This document shows, piece by piece, positions 24,693 through 36,726 of a DNA stretch of 64,000 nucleotides. Under the pieces are notes generated by a model. That model was not told the DNA's origin and did no database searches. It saw only the letters and a list, made by a program, of their open reading frames with translations. The DNA comes from Lepeophtheirus salmonis (lineage: Eukaryota; Arthropoda; Copepoda; Siphonostomatoida; Caligidae). The stretch lies in contig NC_052133.2 of NCBI RefSeq assembly GCF_016086655.4, positions 10,934,301 to 10,998,300 on the forward strand, read 5' to 3'. Every line of letters starts with the position of its first letter. Within the stretch, counting starts at the first letter, position 1. The position numbers were made by a program, and so were the translations under genes.

Positions 24693-27030
24693 GTATCCGG
24701 GTTTCCCTTCGAATCTAAAACGATCAAATATCTCTTTACATATAACAAGTACATATGTAGTTTATTCTAAACTAGTAAATTTTTCACATGGACTAGCAAA
24801 AAAAAGAAACAAATAAACTAGCCCGTTGGTTAGTGCCTAATTTTAATGACTGTCGAGCCCTGAGTATAATTTTTGGTTGTAGCACCGTTTCAACTTGGTC
24901 TGTAACACGGTTAATTATAGTTCTAAATAAAACTAATTTAATACATCATTTGTCACATTTTAATGTTTAGTGAAAGTCCCTCTAAGAGGTATGACGTCAT
25001 GTTTATAGCTATTAAACACTGACAAATGCATCTGCTGTAGACTATTCATTAAGATTTTTTTTTCAAAGCAACACACCCATGTTTTATTCTTGAGTAATTA
25101 CTAAGTATGCTTTTAATAAATAGACTAATTAATTTAGAGCGTTAAAAACGACTTAAGCCCCTTTTTGGGTTTGCACAGTCATGCATGCTCTTGCATGTAA
25201 CTTATAAACATATGCAAAATTTCAATAAAATAATTGAAATGCATAATTTGTAGTACATTTGAGGAACACATATAGTTGCAATTACAAATGATTAAATGTA
25301 AAATTATTATTTGTTAACAAAAAAAATAATCTTGAATAAAATTCAAGAAAAGGAGAAATGTAGAATTTATTTTTCTATAACATATTTGAATATAGGCCTG
25401 TATGTCATCGATATATTTATCTAAGTTATAGGCTGTGTACTAACCGTTGACGATATTTTTAGTTCAATCAAGATTTTTTTGATTACGTCATTATTTCAAC
25501 GAATTTGTACAAAGTACACCTGTCTCATTGAATTACTGGGATTGCCATTCCATATGTTATGAGCTTATCTTCCTTCTATGTATATATATATACCTACATA
25601 TATAATAGATTTTCGTTTAATAGTAGTAATCATTTTTAGATATATTTTATTATATGTAGAAAATACAGGCACGGCCACCTACAATGCCATATCTTTCCAC
25701 TCTTATTTATCCTCGCAGAAATATTAAGTCTCATTAACAGAAATGAATAGTTATGAGTACATGGAAGTCAATAAAACGACAAACTAAATTGACGTCAGAT
25801 GTAAATTTTATGATAATATGTACCTAATATGCTGTCCCAATACCATGATTTTCGACCTGGTTCCGAAACTAGAAATTTGATGACATTCCTGAAAGAGATA
25901 ATTTTCCTTCTTTTTTTTATAGAACATTTTTGTGAAGACCAAGTTTATGAAACAAGGTGGCGAAAGGCGAAGGCTTGATGAGAGATCTCCTTAACTGCCA
26001 AAAAACTTTTTTAATAATGGTGCTATTTAGATAATACAGATGACTTAAATTTATCCTTTTTTCTCGTTACCTATGCTGTGTTTTCTTTTTTTCCCAGAAT
26101 TCAATCTTGGGTATAGATAAATTATTTACAATCAATTGCCCCTGGCGAACTCAAAAGATAATATTCCAAATAACTCAATTTGTACCAAAATTGATAACGT
26201 GGTCATTATTTTGTCACTTAGATTTGAAAAAAACTACATTGTAAATTTGGGAATGGTGTCATTGTCATGCCAATTTGTTATAATGTAATAAATCTGCACG
26301 AACCAATTATGATATAAATTTACCGAATTAAAGCAAAAATGTCGTTAAGGACAATCACCGCTCACTTACAGGGGCGTTTATATGTTTTTGCTGAAGGTAG
26401 GGGGGTAGCTATTTTGAAGACGTTATACAATACCATTTTCCAGCACAGAATTAAGGGGAAGGGTTACATCATTGTCGGAACTATTTGTATATGATATAAT
26501 CAGAGATGCCACTCCTTGGGATTTATCCAAAGATATTGTGATATTGACGTTACGTCAGGGATGATTCCAAAGTATATAAATATTGGGATTTTGTACGTGC
26601 AATAATAATTAATAATATCTTCAAACTTTGTTTTATCTAAAGTGTTATGAGTTTAGTTGTTTTGATTTTGGTTGAGAACTTGTCTGATTTTATTTGCAGA
26701 TATATATTATATTAGAAAGAACTTTCGAACTTGAAGCCTCCTATAGCCTTAATAACTAAATTTGAACAAAGGAATATCCATCAACAATATAAAGATAGGC
26801 TCAAAAAGCATAAAGCAAATGTTTAAATTCACTTATCAGCAGATAAGTTTGAATATGAAATAGAACTGATTCAAGGTGACTGTCCAATTATCTTGATATT
26901 CTGTAAACTATCATTAAGTTCTTGGAATTTCAGTGTTGATTCTTTAGATTTTTAGGGGGGAATCTAGAGTTTTTATAAAATATCAAAGCTGGTTTTATGA
27001 TCAATTTAGCACTGTACTGTTATAAAACCA

Positions 27031-27064
27031 GCGGTGCCCCGGTACCACTACCGCACCGGGACAC
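27031..27064. repeat. GC-rich hairpin
   Basis: Arms gtgccccggtac (27034-27045) and gcaccgggacac (27053-27064) pair at 10 of 12 positions around a short loop. This is a sharp GC-rich island in very AT-rich surroundings. The upstream ccagcggtgccc could be a hAT-type end (CAGCGGTG...), but no partner was found. Confidence 0.5.
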
Positions 27065-29227
27065 AGAACAATACTATTATGAATTGAATTATACTCTTCC
27101 TCATAAATTCTACATATATAGATGAAAAATGTAGAACCAACTATAAATTTCCTTTCGTGTTTTCCAATATGATAAAAAAATTAATTTATCTATGATTAAG
27201 TCCATGGGGGAAAATATTTTTATTTGTAAAAATAAACACCCTAAAGGTATTTATCAAAAAAATATGCAACTTAATTTTCGATTGTATAAACATGAATTTT
27301 CTAATTTAAATTTTACTTTTTACTGATACCTACAGACGTATATGGACGCACATGAATAAAGAAATACATGTGTTAATAATTTGATGATTTGTTATATAAT
27401 TCTACTACCAAGTAGCAAAATACTCGTTGGATATAGTTATTAATTAAATTTATTTAACCCCAAAGATACAACCAGTGGTAAAACGGAGCCTGTTATTTTA
27501 ATTAGATTCCTTGACTACGTGAACTAATATTCTTCTCTTTTTAACTCAGTTGAAAAAGTGAATTCATTGAGACTTTGTTGTTTGTTACTGAGTAGTTTCA
27601 ACACCTCTAGCTGTTATAAAGTGTAACATAGACCACTACATTGAAAATACTTTGACTATATATTGTCTTTGTTTCGGCATTGGTCTATTAACTTTGAAGA
27701 CATGGAAAGGAAGACTTGATATTCTTCTAACTTTTTTTCACATCTTTCGACGTAATCTAAGGAAAGTTACTATATTCTTCGCTCTACCTTATATTTTTGT
27801 CTTCTTAGGTTGCATATTCTCTATGGCTGGTTAAAAAAATTTAAGTCATGTTCTTTAACTATTACTAATGTAAATTTTTAATTAAAAATACGCCCACAAC
27901 CATTTGGGGAAGCTCATAGTCCTTTATGAGAAATTCCAACTCTCTAGAAGCTGCCAATTTAGAATTTGATGGGAAATAAAAGAGTGATGGACAGTTGAAA
28001 CAAATTTATTTTATATGTATATCTGTAAAGGTGTATTATTAGTATTGAAAAAATGCTAATGCTTTTATAACGGGTTGCATACATATATAGGTATCGATAT
28101 TTTGGTTTTTTTCTATGCTTTTTCGGCTAAAAATATAAACCAAAAATGTCTATAAAATTTTTGTTTTGTGTAGTATACTGCTTGTAAATAGGATTACTTT
28201 GTATATGATATAGTATTTTTCTTCTGGCATTTAAAAAAAAAAAAAAATTGATATGAGGATTGGGGAGGAAGGGTCAAAAATTAAAAAGATTATACTATAT
28301 GTGAACAAATTTTGTTTTTCATTTTATAAAGAACAAAGCCACAGTTATATAAAAATAAGTTTGAAATGCACGCCCAATTTGGGGTCGTAATAAGTATAAA
28401 TCCGACAAATATAAGATTAAGACTACATATATGGACTTCCATCCTACACTTAATATAGAAGGAAGATAAATTAATTCAGATCTGCCTGAGCGGTTATATA
28501 AAGGGCGACTGATATACCTTCTACTGATCGGTGGGACATTTTTTTTATGATGTAATGGCTCTGAAAGTACAAGTTCCATTATCATTTTGGTATAGTACCA
28601 TTCAAAATGTGTCAGTACTCTGGTAACAATAGAGTACTTCCAAAAAGGCCTATAAATGAACTATAAGCAATACACCATAATTAATGATGATTATAGTGGT
28701 TTATAGTAGTGGTTTATCCGCCATCTTTAAAGACCACTGATCTGTATTGTTATTTCTTCTCTTTGTCTCTTTTACCCCCTCCTTGTGGAATGGACACTCG
28801 GGGTGGTTTATTATATGTGATAATCAAAGATATCTGACATACTTTCTTACCTCTTAAAATCTCTCTTGACAATAGGGACGTTTAGACACGGGCATTATTT
28901 ATTAATGGTTGTGTACATAAATAAATCCATTGTACTCCGTTGGTATTTTGGGTACCCAAATAATGCAAGGTTCATTAGAAGCATCTTATAAGTATTGTAG
29001 GTATAATGAAAGAGTTGATTAAATGTCAACTTTCCAGTTAGTATAAAATATTTTACTATGTTTAGTACATTGTTTCCTAATTAATGTTGGACTTTTGAAT
29101 CGCATATAGCCATTTTTTATTGAATATCAAAGAATTAAATAATTTTTTATGCATATCTTTTCATTTTAAATAGATTGCTAAAATAAGGCGTTTATGAGGT
29201 ATGGGATTTTTTTTCTGAAGCCTTCAA

Positions 29228-29255
29228 CCAGGGGCATTAAGAGCTTTCATCATTT
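29228..29255 (+). repeat. Element-end-like block, related to 36239-36268
   Basis: The block caggggcattaagagctttc, followed by atcattt, lines up with gaggagtgttgctagctttc then accattt at 36242-36268. CAGGGGC starts are common in hAT-type elements. No right end is identified for this copy. Confidence 0.3.
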
Positions 29256-30524
29256 ACAGGACTTACTCTCAACAATATCAACACAATTGTTAAATTACTG
29301 ATATAAATAGGTTTTTAATATATATTTATATTTAAATAACACATGCGTCATATTAATTTTACATCTTAAAAAATGCTCATAGCTCGATTTTTAATAATAT
29401 TTTTATAAATAAGAGAATATGTTATATTTTAATAAAAATTGGAACAGTTAATTTTTTTCTGAGCTATGTATGTGCTTTTTTACATAAAATATCAACTAAC
29501 TCTGAGAGTCTAGTCAGATGACATTTTGCCTTTTTTTCTTCACGATTTGACGAGGAATAATAATGCCCCATTTCACGATGTTGTTGACATTTGCACTTTA
29601 AACAACAAAATGTTTAATTGTTTTGTTTTTACTTCATGCTAGGAGAATCTACGTATTAAGGCAGTGCAAAAATATCATGCACCCATTAAAAGGACACACT
29701 ATATTGGATAATTACATCATGGTCTTTGTTTTCCATTTTGTTTTTACAACATCATAAAGTAATAAAATGCCTCTTTGTTCTTCGAAAAATGCAATTAATA
29801 GCCCCCTCCCTAAATGACCAGACTCCCTAATTAAACTTATTATATTACCTTCCTAGATATGGGTGTACGTAGCATCACCCTTGTTGTTATTTTCGCAAAT
29901 TATAATGAAATTAAAATCAGTGCACCGAGGGAGAAAGATAAAAAAATGGGCGTGCACAAAGCTCTTAAAGGATTTCAATTACTTTTGCACAAGTTAAATG
30001 CAAATAAAACTTGTTAAAGTGAGTATGATGTTGTAATTTCTTTAAAAAATAAAAAGATGATTATCGGTTAGATACCTACTTAGTACATACAAATGAACAA
30101 ATATACTGTTTTTAAATAGGCACATCTTGCAAGCCATTTTTTATGTATTTATTAGCGTATATTAAAGATTTTAGACAAAGAATTAAATTCCATGTTTTAT
30201 AATATGTAGTGTTATCTTCTACTAAACCAGTCAGAGTTGCATTATTTTGAGATAAAAATGGTTGCATCATCCAATCAATATAATCTAATAATAATAATAT
30301 GCATGAAGTTTTCCAAACTTTCAATATTAAACTTCTAACTTCAGCATAAAGATGGTTTATTTATCGTTTATTAACCGATACCTTGGAAGCTGGAAGTATA
30401 TTTCAGAAAAAAATATGGAAAATGCACATTTTGCTTTATAATTGAAACTTCTGACAAATTATTGTGAGACATTCATCTTTTAAATATAATAAATATAGAC
30501 GTTCTTTCGTTTTTAGACAAATCT

Positions 30525-30700
30525 TTCGGATGGAAGCTCCAAAGGTACAATTACTGGTAATTTTTTAGCGGGAAAGACAGTCACAAAGTTAATGCAGTCC
30601 TTAATAAGGTACAGTATATTTTATACACCCTATAGTTAAAAAAGGAAAAAGACACTGAAGGAGTTTTAAAAATTGATAAATCTGTGTGTGAGTATTTTAA
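30525..30700 (+). pseudogene. Possible mariner-like transposase N-terminal fragment
   Basis: Plus-strand frames give MEAPKVQLLV, then after a frameshift GNFLAGKTVTKLMQSL, then KKGKDTEGVLKIDKS. These resemble the opening of a mariner protein (start Met, first HTH 'xxLxxAGKSVTEIxxxL', then a short basic stretch before the second HTH). At least two frameshifts and several stops are needed to string the blocks together, so this is weaker than the fragments at 12258 and 54690. No terminal repeat is seen. Confidence 0.3.
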
Positions 30701-31914
30701 AACAGTTAAAATTTTACTTTTTTTAATGATATTCATTATGACATAGCTTATGATGGTTTGTAAATTATGACTTTTACGTGTTTGGGTTGGTTTCTTCGTT
30801 TTTCTCTATTTTGTTTATTTGTTAAATATGAAAATATATTTATGGAAATAAAGAGCAAGAAGAATATATAACATATCATGTTACCGAAAAACCAAGTAAT
30901 ATGTGTATGCTTTCATAAACTTGATTTTGTTCATTGGTATATACATGGTTTCCAGAATTTCCATGTTAATAATATCTCAGCATTTTTCCTAGATTCTAAA
31001 AGCCATTTTCGAGATTTTGTTAAAAGTTCATATTTGTAACCTTTTTCATCACATGTAGAAATGATATACCCACTTTAAAAACCGACCTGCACTGAGGCAT
31101 TGGATGCTGTGACCTCACACGACAAAAAAAAATCCCTATTTTTCGTGTAACTATTTAGTTAATGTCAATATTATCGAAATTACAGACTAAGAACTAAGAC
31201 TAGGAGAATGATATGAAACCAAATCTTCTCTCAAAACGAGGAATTACTTGCCTTATCGTGATGTCCATATAATTAGCAGTATATATTTTACCTGATTGGA
31301 ACCAATTGGGCTTTGCCATGAAGGGAATGGTAAGTATTGTGTTCAAAGAGTCAGTAGATATCAACTTATTGTAGCTGCTTAGGCGATTTGTTATTATTAT
31401 GTACAAAAAATATGTGTGTTAGATGAATGAGTGTTTATAAATAGTTTAAAACTGTATTCCTTGCCAGTAGAGTACATTTTGAGTAAGCTCTTCATATTTT
31501 GAATATGTATCTTAAATCCTACTATTTACACCTTTTTTGTAATTCCTATCAAAGAGAAGGTATGAGCAAATTTAGAGGGGATTGTAATTGATATCAACTT
31601 TTCTATTTAGAAAATTGGGAACTTTAATAATAAAATAGACTTGAAATGAAAGAAATATACTATTTGGACTCATTGAATATATACTAAACAATCAAGTGAA
31701 TACTAAATTTAGCACCAATAGGGGCATGTGAAAATCGGTTGTCCGAGTTTTTTTTGCCAATAGGGACAAGGGTCATTGCAAGGAGGGTTTGATAAAATTG
31801 GATTCTCGTTGCCAATAAGTTATCCAACAGAATATTACATAACTGGCTTAAATCAGATGATTGTAACACATAAAATATGTCCCGCCGTTATGTAAAAATA
31901 AAAGAAAATATTTG
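30701..31914. other. Non-coding, nothing recognised
   Basis: The minus-strand ORFs at 31200-31406 and 31684-31869 contain no domain I recognise. The second lies in a slightly less AT-rich island (31700-31880) next to the R1 cluster and could be old repeat sequence. Confidence 0.45.
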
Positions 31915-32088
31915 TGATGACAGCAGTTTAGCTGTCATGTCGTTTTATTAGATCATCTACAAGCTGTCGTGAAAGGAAGGAAATAAATACAAATTCCACG
32001 CCTTATCTTACAATGATATGCCCTCGAATTGCTCCAATGTTGATCCTTATTTCTATTCTAAGTCAAACAAAGACTTTCACTTACAACC
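31915..32088 (-). repeat. Dispersed repeat family R1, copy 3 (reversed)
   Basis: On the minus strand the order matches the family: gtaagtgaaagtctttgttt then gacttagaatag (compare taagtccttgttggacttagag), next a cttcctttcacgacagct block, then gatctaataaaacgacatga and cagctaaactgct. The same gatctaat...cgtcatgacag core occurs at 46893-46915. It lies head to head with copy 4. Confidence 0.55.
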
Positions 32089-32404
32089 AGAGGTTAAAAA
32101 AATATGTAATTTGTAGTTTGACGTCTTTTTGTAATTACTACTATAAAATAATTTATTTTGTACCAAATCTGAAGAGAAAACAAAAAGGAAAATATTATTA
32201 GTGTATGCCTATGAATGACAAAGAGTAACGTTGAAAATCTTTTAGGGAGTCATAAGCAGTAGTGCCAATTGCAAGCATTTTTTTAGCTCGTCCCTTTTTT
32301 TTCGGAGTTGGCAGACTGAAGTGTGTATTTTCTTTTCCAAAGGTGTTATCATTATTATTTGATTCCTGAGGAGTGAAATTTGTATTATACATACAATCTT
32401 ATTT

Positions 32405-32664
32405 CGTAAAAACGGATTGAACATTTGTGCATGCTCATAAAAGACAGAGAGTAACCTTGGGATTTATTGTGAGTTATAATTGTAAGTCCTTGTTGGATTC
32501 AGAGTCGAATTAAGGATGGAAATGGAAAGAATTTCTTGACAATGTCCTTGATCATTTAGTTTCCCCCCTCCCATTTGTCACAGCTGATTTTAGCTGATCT
32601 AATGAAATGGCATAAGAGCTAAGCTGCTCTCCTTCAAAAAAATATTTCTATTGTCAGAGTTACC
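32405..32664 (+). repeat. Dispersed repeat family R1, copy 4
   Basis: This is the clearest full-length copy. It carries ggattgaacatttgtgcatg at the start, acagagagtaaccttggg, taagtccttgttggattcag, gtcgaattaaggatgg, a pyrimidine run with ttgtcacagctgatt, gctgatctaatgaaatggca, then gctaagctgctctccttc and attgtcagagttacc at the end. Copies 1 and 6 align along nearly the whole length with gaps. It has no ORF above a few dozen codons. Confidence 0.6.
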
Positions 32665-32683
32665 CTCTGGAAACTCAGTTTTT

Positions 32684-32908
32684 GAACATGCTAAAATGAT
32701 AACAACTTTTATCATTAGTTATAAAATTAAGCCTCAGTTGGAGTCAGAGTAGAAATGAGGATAGAAAGCGTAATAATTCTTTCATATGTACTTGCCTAGT
32801 GCAGAGTGTGAGTTGTGTGTATTTTCATTATCTACCAGTTGTTTTCAGCTATATTAAAGAAACGGTAGGACAGCAAAATAGCTCTTTTCTCAAACATTCT
32901 TTCGATTA
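32684..32908 (+). repeat. Dispersed repeat family R1, copy 5 (diverged)
   Basis: This copy follows copy 4 head to tail after about 20 bases. Blocks gaacatgct, cctcagttggagtcagagta, gaaatgaggatagaaag, ttttcagctatattaaagaaa and gctcttttctcaaacattct follow the same order as in copy 4. It is more diverged than the others. Confidence 0.45.
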
Positions 32909-35600
32909 TGATGGTTATCTTAATTTTGTTTTCTTTTTTGTAACATAACGACCATGATTACGATTTACAATCCTAAGTAAAAATTTCGTGGAGAGTAAAG
33001 AAATGTTGCTTATTCGCAAGCATGTTTGTATATTGTTTTTACAGCTAAATTATTATTAGGATATTTGTTGATTTTTATTTGTGCTATTAATATTTTTTTT
33101 ACCTAACATTTATTTGTTAGCAGGTTTTGATCAGTGTTTTAACACTGGCAACTTAAAATTTATAAAGCTTAGCATACTTTTTCTATCTATGTTTTTTGTA
33201 GCGTTGAACATTGAAATATTTGTAGGTTATCTGCACATTCGGACATAACTCAATACAGTAAATAGTTGACATGCAACGAAAATTAACAATGTAATTGGAG
33301 GTATATAGTGTAAATGACTATTTTATAGACGACCAAATGGTAATACATGTTTATATATTTAAATATTGCATATTTTTGATCTAATAAAAAATATGCATAA
33401 AATTACTATAAACATATTTCGCAAGCCAGCAATTTATTCATAATAGTAAAATATAAATGACACAAATTTTTGAAGGCACTCGATTATAATAATAACATGG
33501 CTTCATTTGCATTTGTATAAGATATTTTAAAAGAATATTATGATAATTGAACCACAGAAAAAAAAAATACTATTTTTGAACAGACACATACTAAAAAAAT
33601 TAAATTTACAATTTGTGATAATAACATTTATTCCTTTAACAAATAGTCAGTCAAATTGAATAAGGCACAGAGAACAGTTTATTCTAATTATAGCAAAAAA
33701 AAAAAAAGAATTGCAAAACTTTTTATGAATAGTGAAATAAACTATATATTTAACCCTCAAAATGCCTACACAAAATGAAAGTACATATATGTACACATAT
33801 CCGCTAACAAGCCCAAATTTAGTAATAATAACTTTTATTCCGTTGTTAATATTGGTAATATGCTTTAATTATTTTTTTTTTCAGTTAGAAGTGAGTATAT
33901 AAAATATCACAGCTTTTGAGTGTAAATGGTTTGTAAAAAATTGTAGAATGTATCTTAAATGTTTATTTTTTTCGTTAAAAAGAGCCCTAAAGGGCCTTAA
34001 AAGGAAGCATAGGATTCGAATAAAATAGTAAGGTAAATATGATGGGGGGTATTTAAGACTTTTGACCCAGCAAAGTAGTCTTTGAGTTTCCATAAAAGGG
34101 GTATTTATTTATTTAAGATCTTTAAAAAATCATCAGGGATAATTATATCAATTATCCAACTGGGAGATCTTTGATACTACCAAAATACAAACATAGGCTT
34201 GTATTATTATTTCGATATAATTATAGCCCCACGTGTGTGTTTTTTTAACACGCTTAGAGCATATTATATACAAATTATTAAGAACCGATGAAATCTCTTG
34301 CAAAAAATCTCGCATTATATGCATATTCAAAAAATTATAGAGAAAAAAGTCAATTATTCTACAGTTATTTTTTATAAAAAACCACATAGAAAATTCAAGT
34401 CTTTGTAAATAAATACACCAATATTTTTTTTCAAAAGAGGGATCATGTAATGCCTGTTATGACTTATGTATAGAGATGCAAATTATAAGCACTACTGGTA
34501 TATAAAAAACGATAATAGACATGGTAACCCTGTAAATTTGAAGCATCATAGTTGTACTGATGTTTTATTAAATCTATGCTATGCTAAGCAATGGGAGGAA
34601 AATTATTTATATTTATCTAGTGAAGACATACAAGGTTGTCCAAAATATTAACTTATATAATCTTGCGCGTAATATTTCGGCATCAATGTATCCCATCTGC
34701 GATTTAATGGATTGTAACACAATATGTGTCAAATCCTTCTCTTCTTATATAAAACAATTGCTTTTAAAGTTATTTTTATAATTCGATATGCATTTCTAAA
34801 AAAACTGTTGATAATCTCTATCGTGCTGTACATCCACTGTACCAAATATTTCCTATTTTATGATCTCCAATTTGTCTGACATCTGTAAAATATAACATCG
34901 AAAAGATTCGTGGGACTGAAATATTGATGATAAACCAATAAGTGAAAGCCGAATGTCATTTAGCAATCTGTAAGACATCTGGAAAGTTAAAACAAAAATT
35001 TACAGAACTCTGCAAACTTCCTAATGTTATGATGGTAGCAGGTGGTGAGATATTTCAATGTCGTCTGAGGGAAGTAGTTTATAAAGGAGGTGGAAATATA
35101 GAATATACATACAATTAAATATCGATTAAAATTTGATAAATTTTCTGAAATATTGAAAATTTGAATGTCTAATCTACGAAAAATCTAAATTTAAGAGATT
35201 TCAAGATGATACTTAACCCTGTAAGTAGGCAGAAGTTACTCAGATGTCGAGTCTCAATTCTACTTTGTGCCCAACCATAAGTTAGACATATAATTTCCGT
35301 ATAAGTCATCCTCGTTACTTTTTTTACTTGAGCACACACACTTTGTACTTAAATGTTCCCTCCTCAAGAGCTACAGAATGATGCAAGCAACTTTGAAAAA
35401 TAACCAACTGGAAAAAATATTGTCATAGTCTTTTCTATTCGACTTAAAACAAGATATGTACCAACTATCTATACAGGACCTAATACACATGCTTAATTCA
35501 TCGTCAATAATCCTTATTTGCCAAAAATAGGTTAGATAAATATAATTGTACATTCTAAACATATTTTGAAGACAGAAGAATGGTATGAAAATATATTCAA
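32909..35600. other. AT-rich non-coding, nothing recognised
   Basis: A poly-A run lies near 33695-33708. ORFs at 33881-34093 (-), 34148-34387 (-) and 34466-34781 (+) have no domain. At 34629 the block caaggttgtccaaaatatta resembles some mariner ends but has no partner or coding remnant. Confidence 0.5.
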
Positions 35601-35603
35601 GGT

Positions 35604-35622
35604 AAAAAAGATTGACAACCCC
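35604..35622. repeat. Isolated hAT-type right end
   Basis: The sequence aaaaaagattgacaacccct resembles hAT right ends of the form AAAAGATTGACAACCCCTG. No partner is identified. The opposite-facing block at 56926 (ggggttgtcaacctc) is similar in sequence but far away. Confidence 0.3.
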
Positions 35623-36238
35623 TTTCGAAAAATAAACAATCCTACTACCATTGCCAACTACAAAAAAACTCGCACGCTAGAAAATACTTAGAATTTACTT
35701 ATGTTTAAATAATATATTGCAAGTGAACAATCTAAATAAATATTTTTTTTTATTGAAAATTCAACTCAAATTAACAATTTTCAATTAATGCATGTTTCAA
35801 TATTGGTTATTCATACATATATATAAATATTAAATCCACAAACGTATATTAACACTTAACCGCTAAATTGCTTTTTGCAAATATATGTATGTCTGCTTAC
35901 TCCTGCGAATCAAAGAGCTTTTGTGATGGCTTGAAAATGGTTAGATACATGCATCAAACAATTTCAACTTCACCTTGAATATATCTAAGTATATGTAAAC
36001 TTTGTGGTCAAATGTGACTGTTATATAATGGATATAATAGTTATTAAAGCCCTCCTGGACTCAACCAACAAAAACGTGAAAATCATATTTAGGAATAAAG
36101 ACTTGTGAGACTCTGTTTCTGGCACCTTTATATTATCTTTTATATATAGTATGCCTATTTATGCTGTGCACTAAATAAAAATTGTGCTAATTGTAAGAAC
36201 GAACAGTAAGGATAAAATTGAAGTTTTGTTACACTCAG

Positions 36239-36726
36239 TACGAGGAGTGTTGCTAGCTTTCACCATTTGGGGGCTCAGACCCAAAAATTATCATTACCGT
36301 AATATAATTATTAAATATAAATAGGTTTATTATATATATATGTATATAATAGCAGAGGTTGCCCGCTTTGCAGGACTGTATAGAGGAGAACAAAAACAAA
36401 GAATGAAGGTAGAACAAAAAGAGACAGAGAGAGGCATGTAGGAATATAAAGAGATAGAAGAGAAGAGGGGAGAGACAGAGAGAAGGATAGATATATATAT
36501 AAAAGAAGGAGAATGAGGTTTTATTTTGGCCAAATAAAATCTCTTAATGCCCCCGGCAGCCCAAAAACATTATAGTAACATGTTTTGTTATTTTATACGA
36601 CTATTTGATAAATTGTAGACTGATATGTTCGATTTTTTGGCTTATACTTATAAATAAATCTATATAAGTTATGATATTTTTTAGGGGAAGGGGTGGTTTA
36701 AAAAAAAGAGGCCAGATACACCACTG
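36239..36726. mobile_element. Putative non-autonomous element with purine-rich core
   Basis: The left block gaggagtgttgctagctttc (36242-36261) is related to 29228-29255. The right block gaggccagatacaccactg ends at 36726 and resembles hAT-type right ends (...GGCCxxxxCxCCACTG). Both are preceded or followed by runs of G/C-rich sequence (gggggctcagaccc; ggggaaggggtgg). The ends pair only loosely and no duplication is visible, so this is tentative. Confidence 0.3.
36370..36512 (+). repeat. Purine-rich (GA) tract
   Basis: About 140 bases are almost entirely A and G on the plus strand, with repeated gagaga, aagaga and gggagaga units, ending in an (AT)n tract near 36490. The matching minus-strand ORF is a low-complexity S/L/F-rich shadow, not a gene. 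Confidence 0.7.

Larger units (their letters stand above)
24044..24862. mobile_element. Putative hAT-like non-autonomous element
   Basis: The left end caggactcgatatgaac (24044) and the reverse complement of the right end, cagggctcgacagtcatta (from 24862 inward), share the outer CAGGRCTCGA. Subterminally both sides carry gctagccc...ggcta / cgggctagttt blocks followed by A runs in the same inward order. CAGGGCTCGACAGT is a start I associate with animal hAT elements. The interior holds a tandem repeat (24335-24447) and another hAT-like end (24670-24692), suggesting nesting or mosaic structure. No 8-bp duplication is visible and there is no coding potential. Confidence 0.45.
24863..30524. other. 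AT-rich non-coding, no gene seen
   Basis: Features within it are small: tgacgtca at 24992-24999 and 25790-25797, a GC-rich hairpin at 27031-27064, an A run near 28231-28247, and an end-like block at 29228-29255 listed elsewhere. ORFs at 27652-27834 (+) and 28319-28585 (-) show no domain. Confidence 0.55.

Noticed and set aside
34629..34655. caaggttgtccaaaatatta, resembling some mariner terminal repeats
   Set aside because: No inverted partner and no transposase remnant within 1.5 kb on either side.
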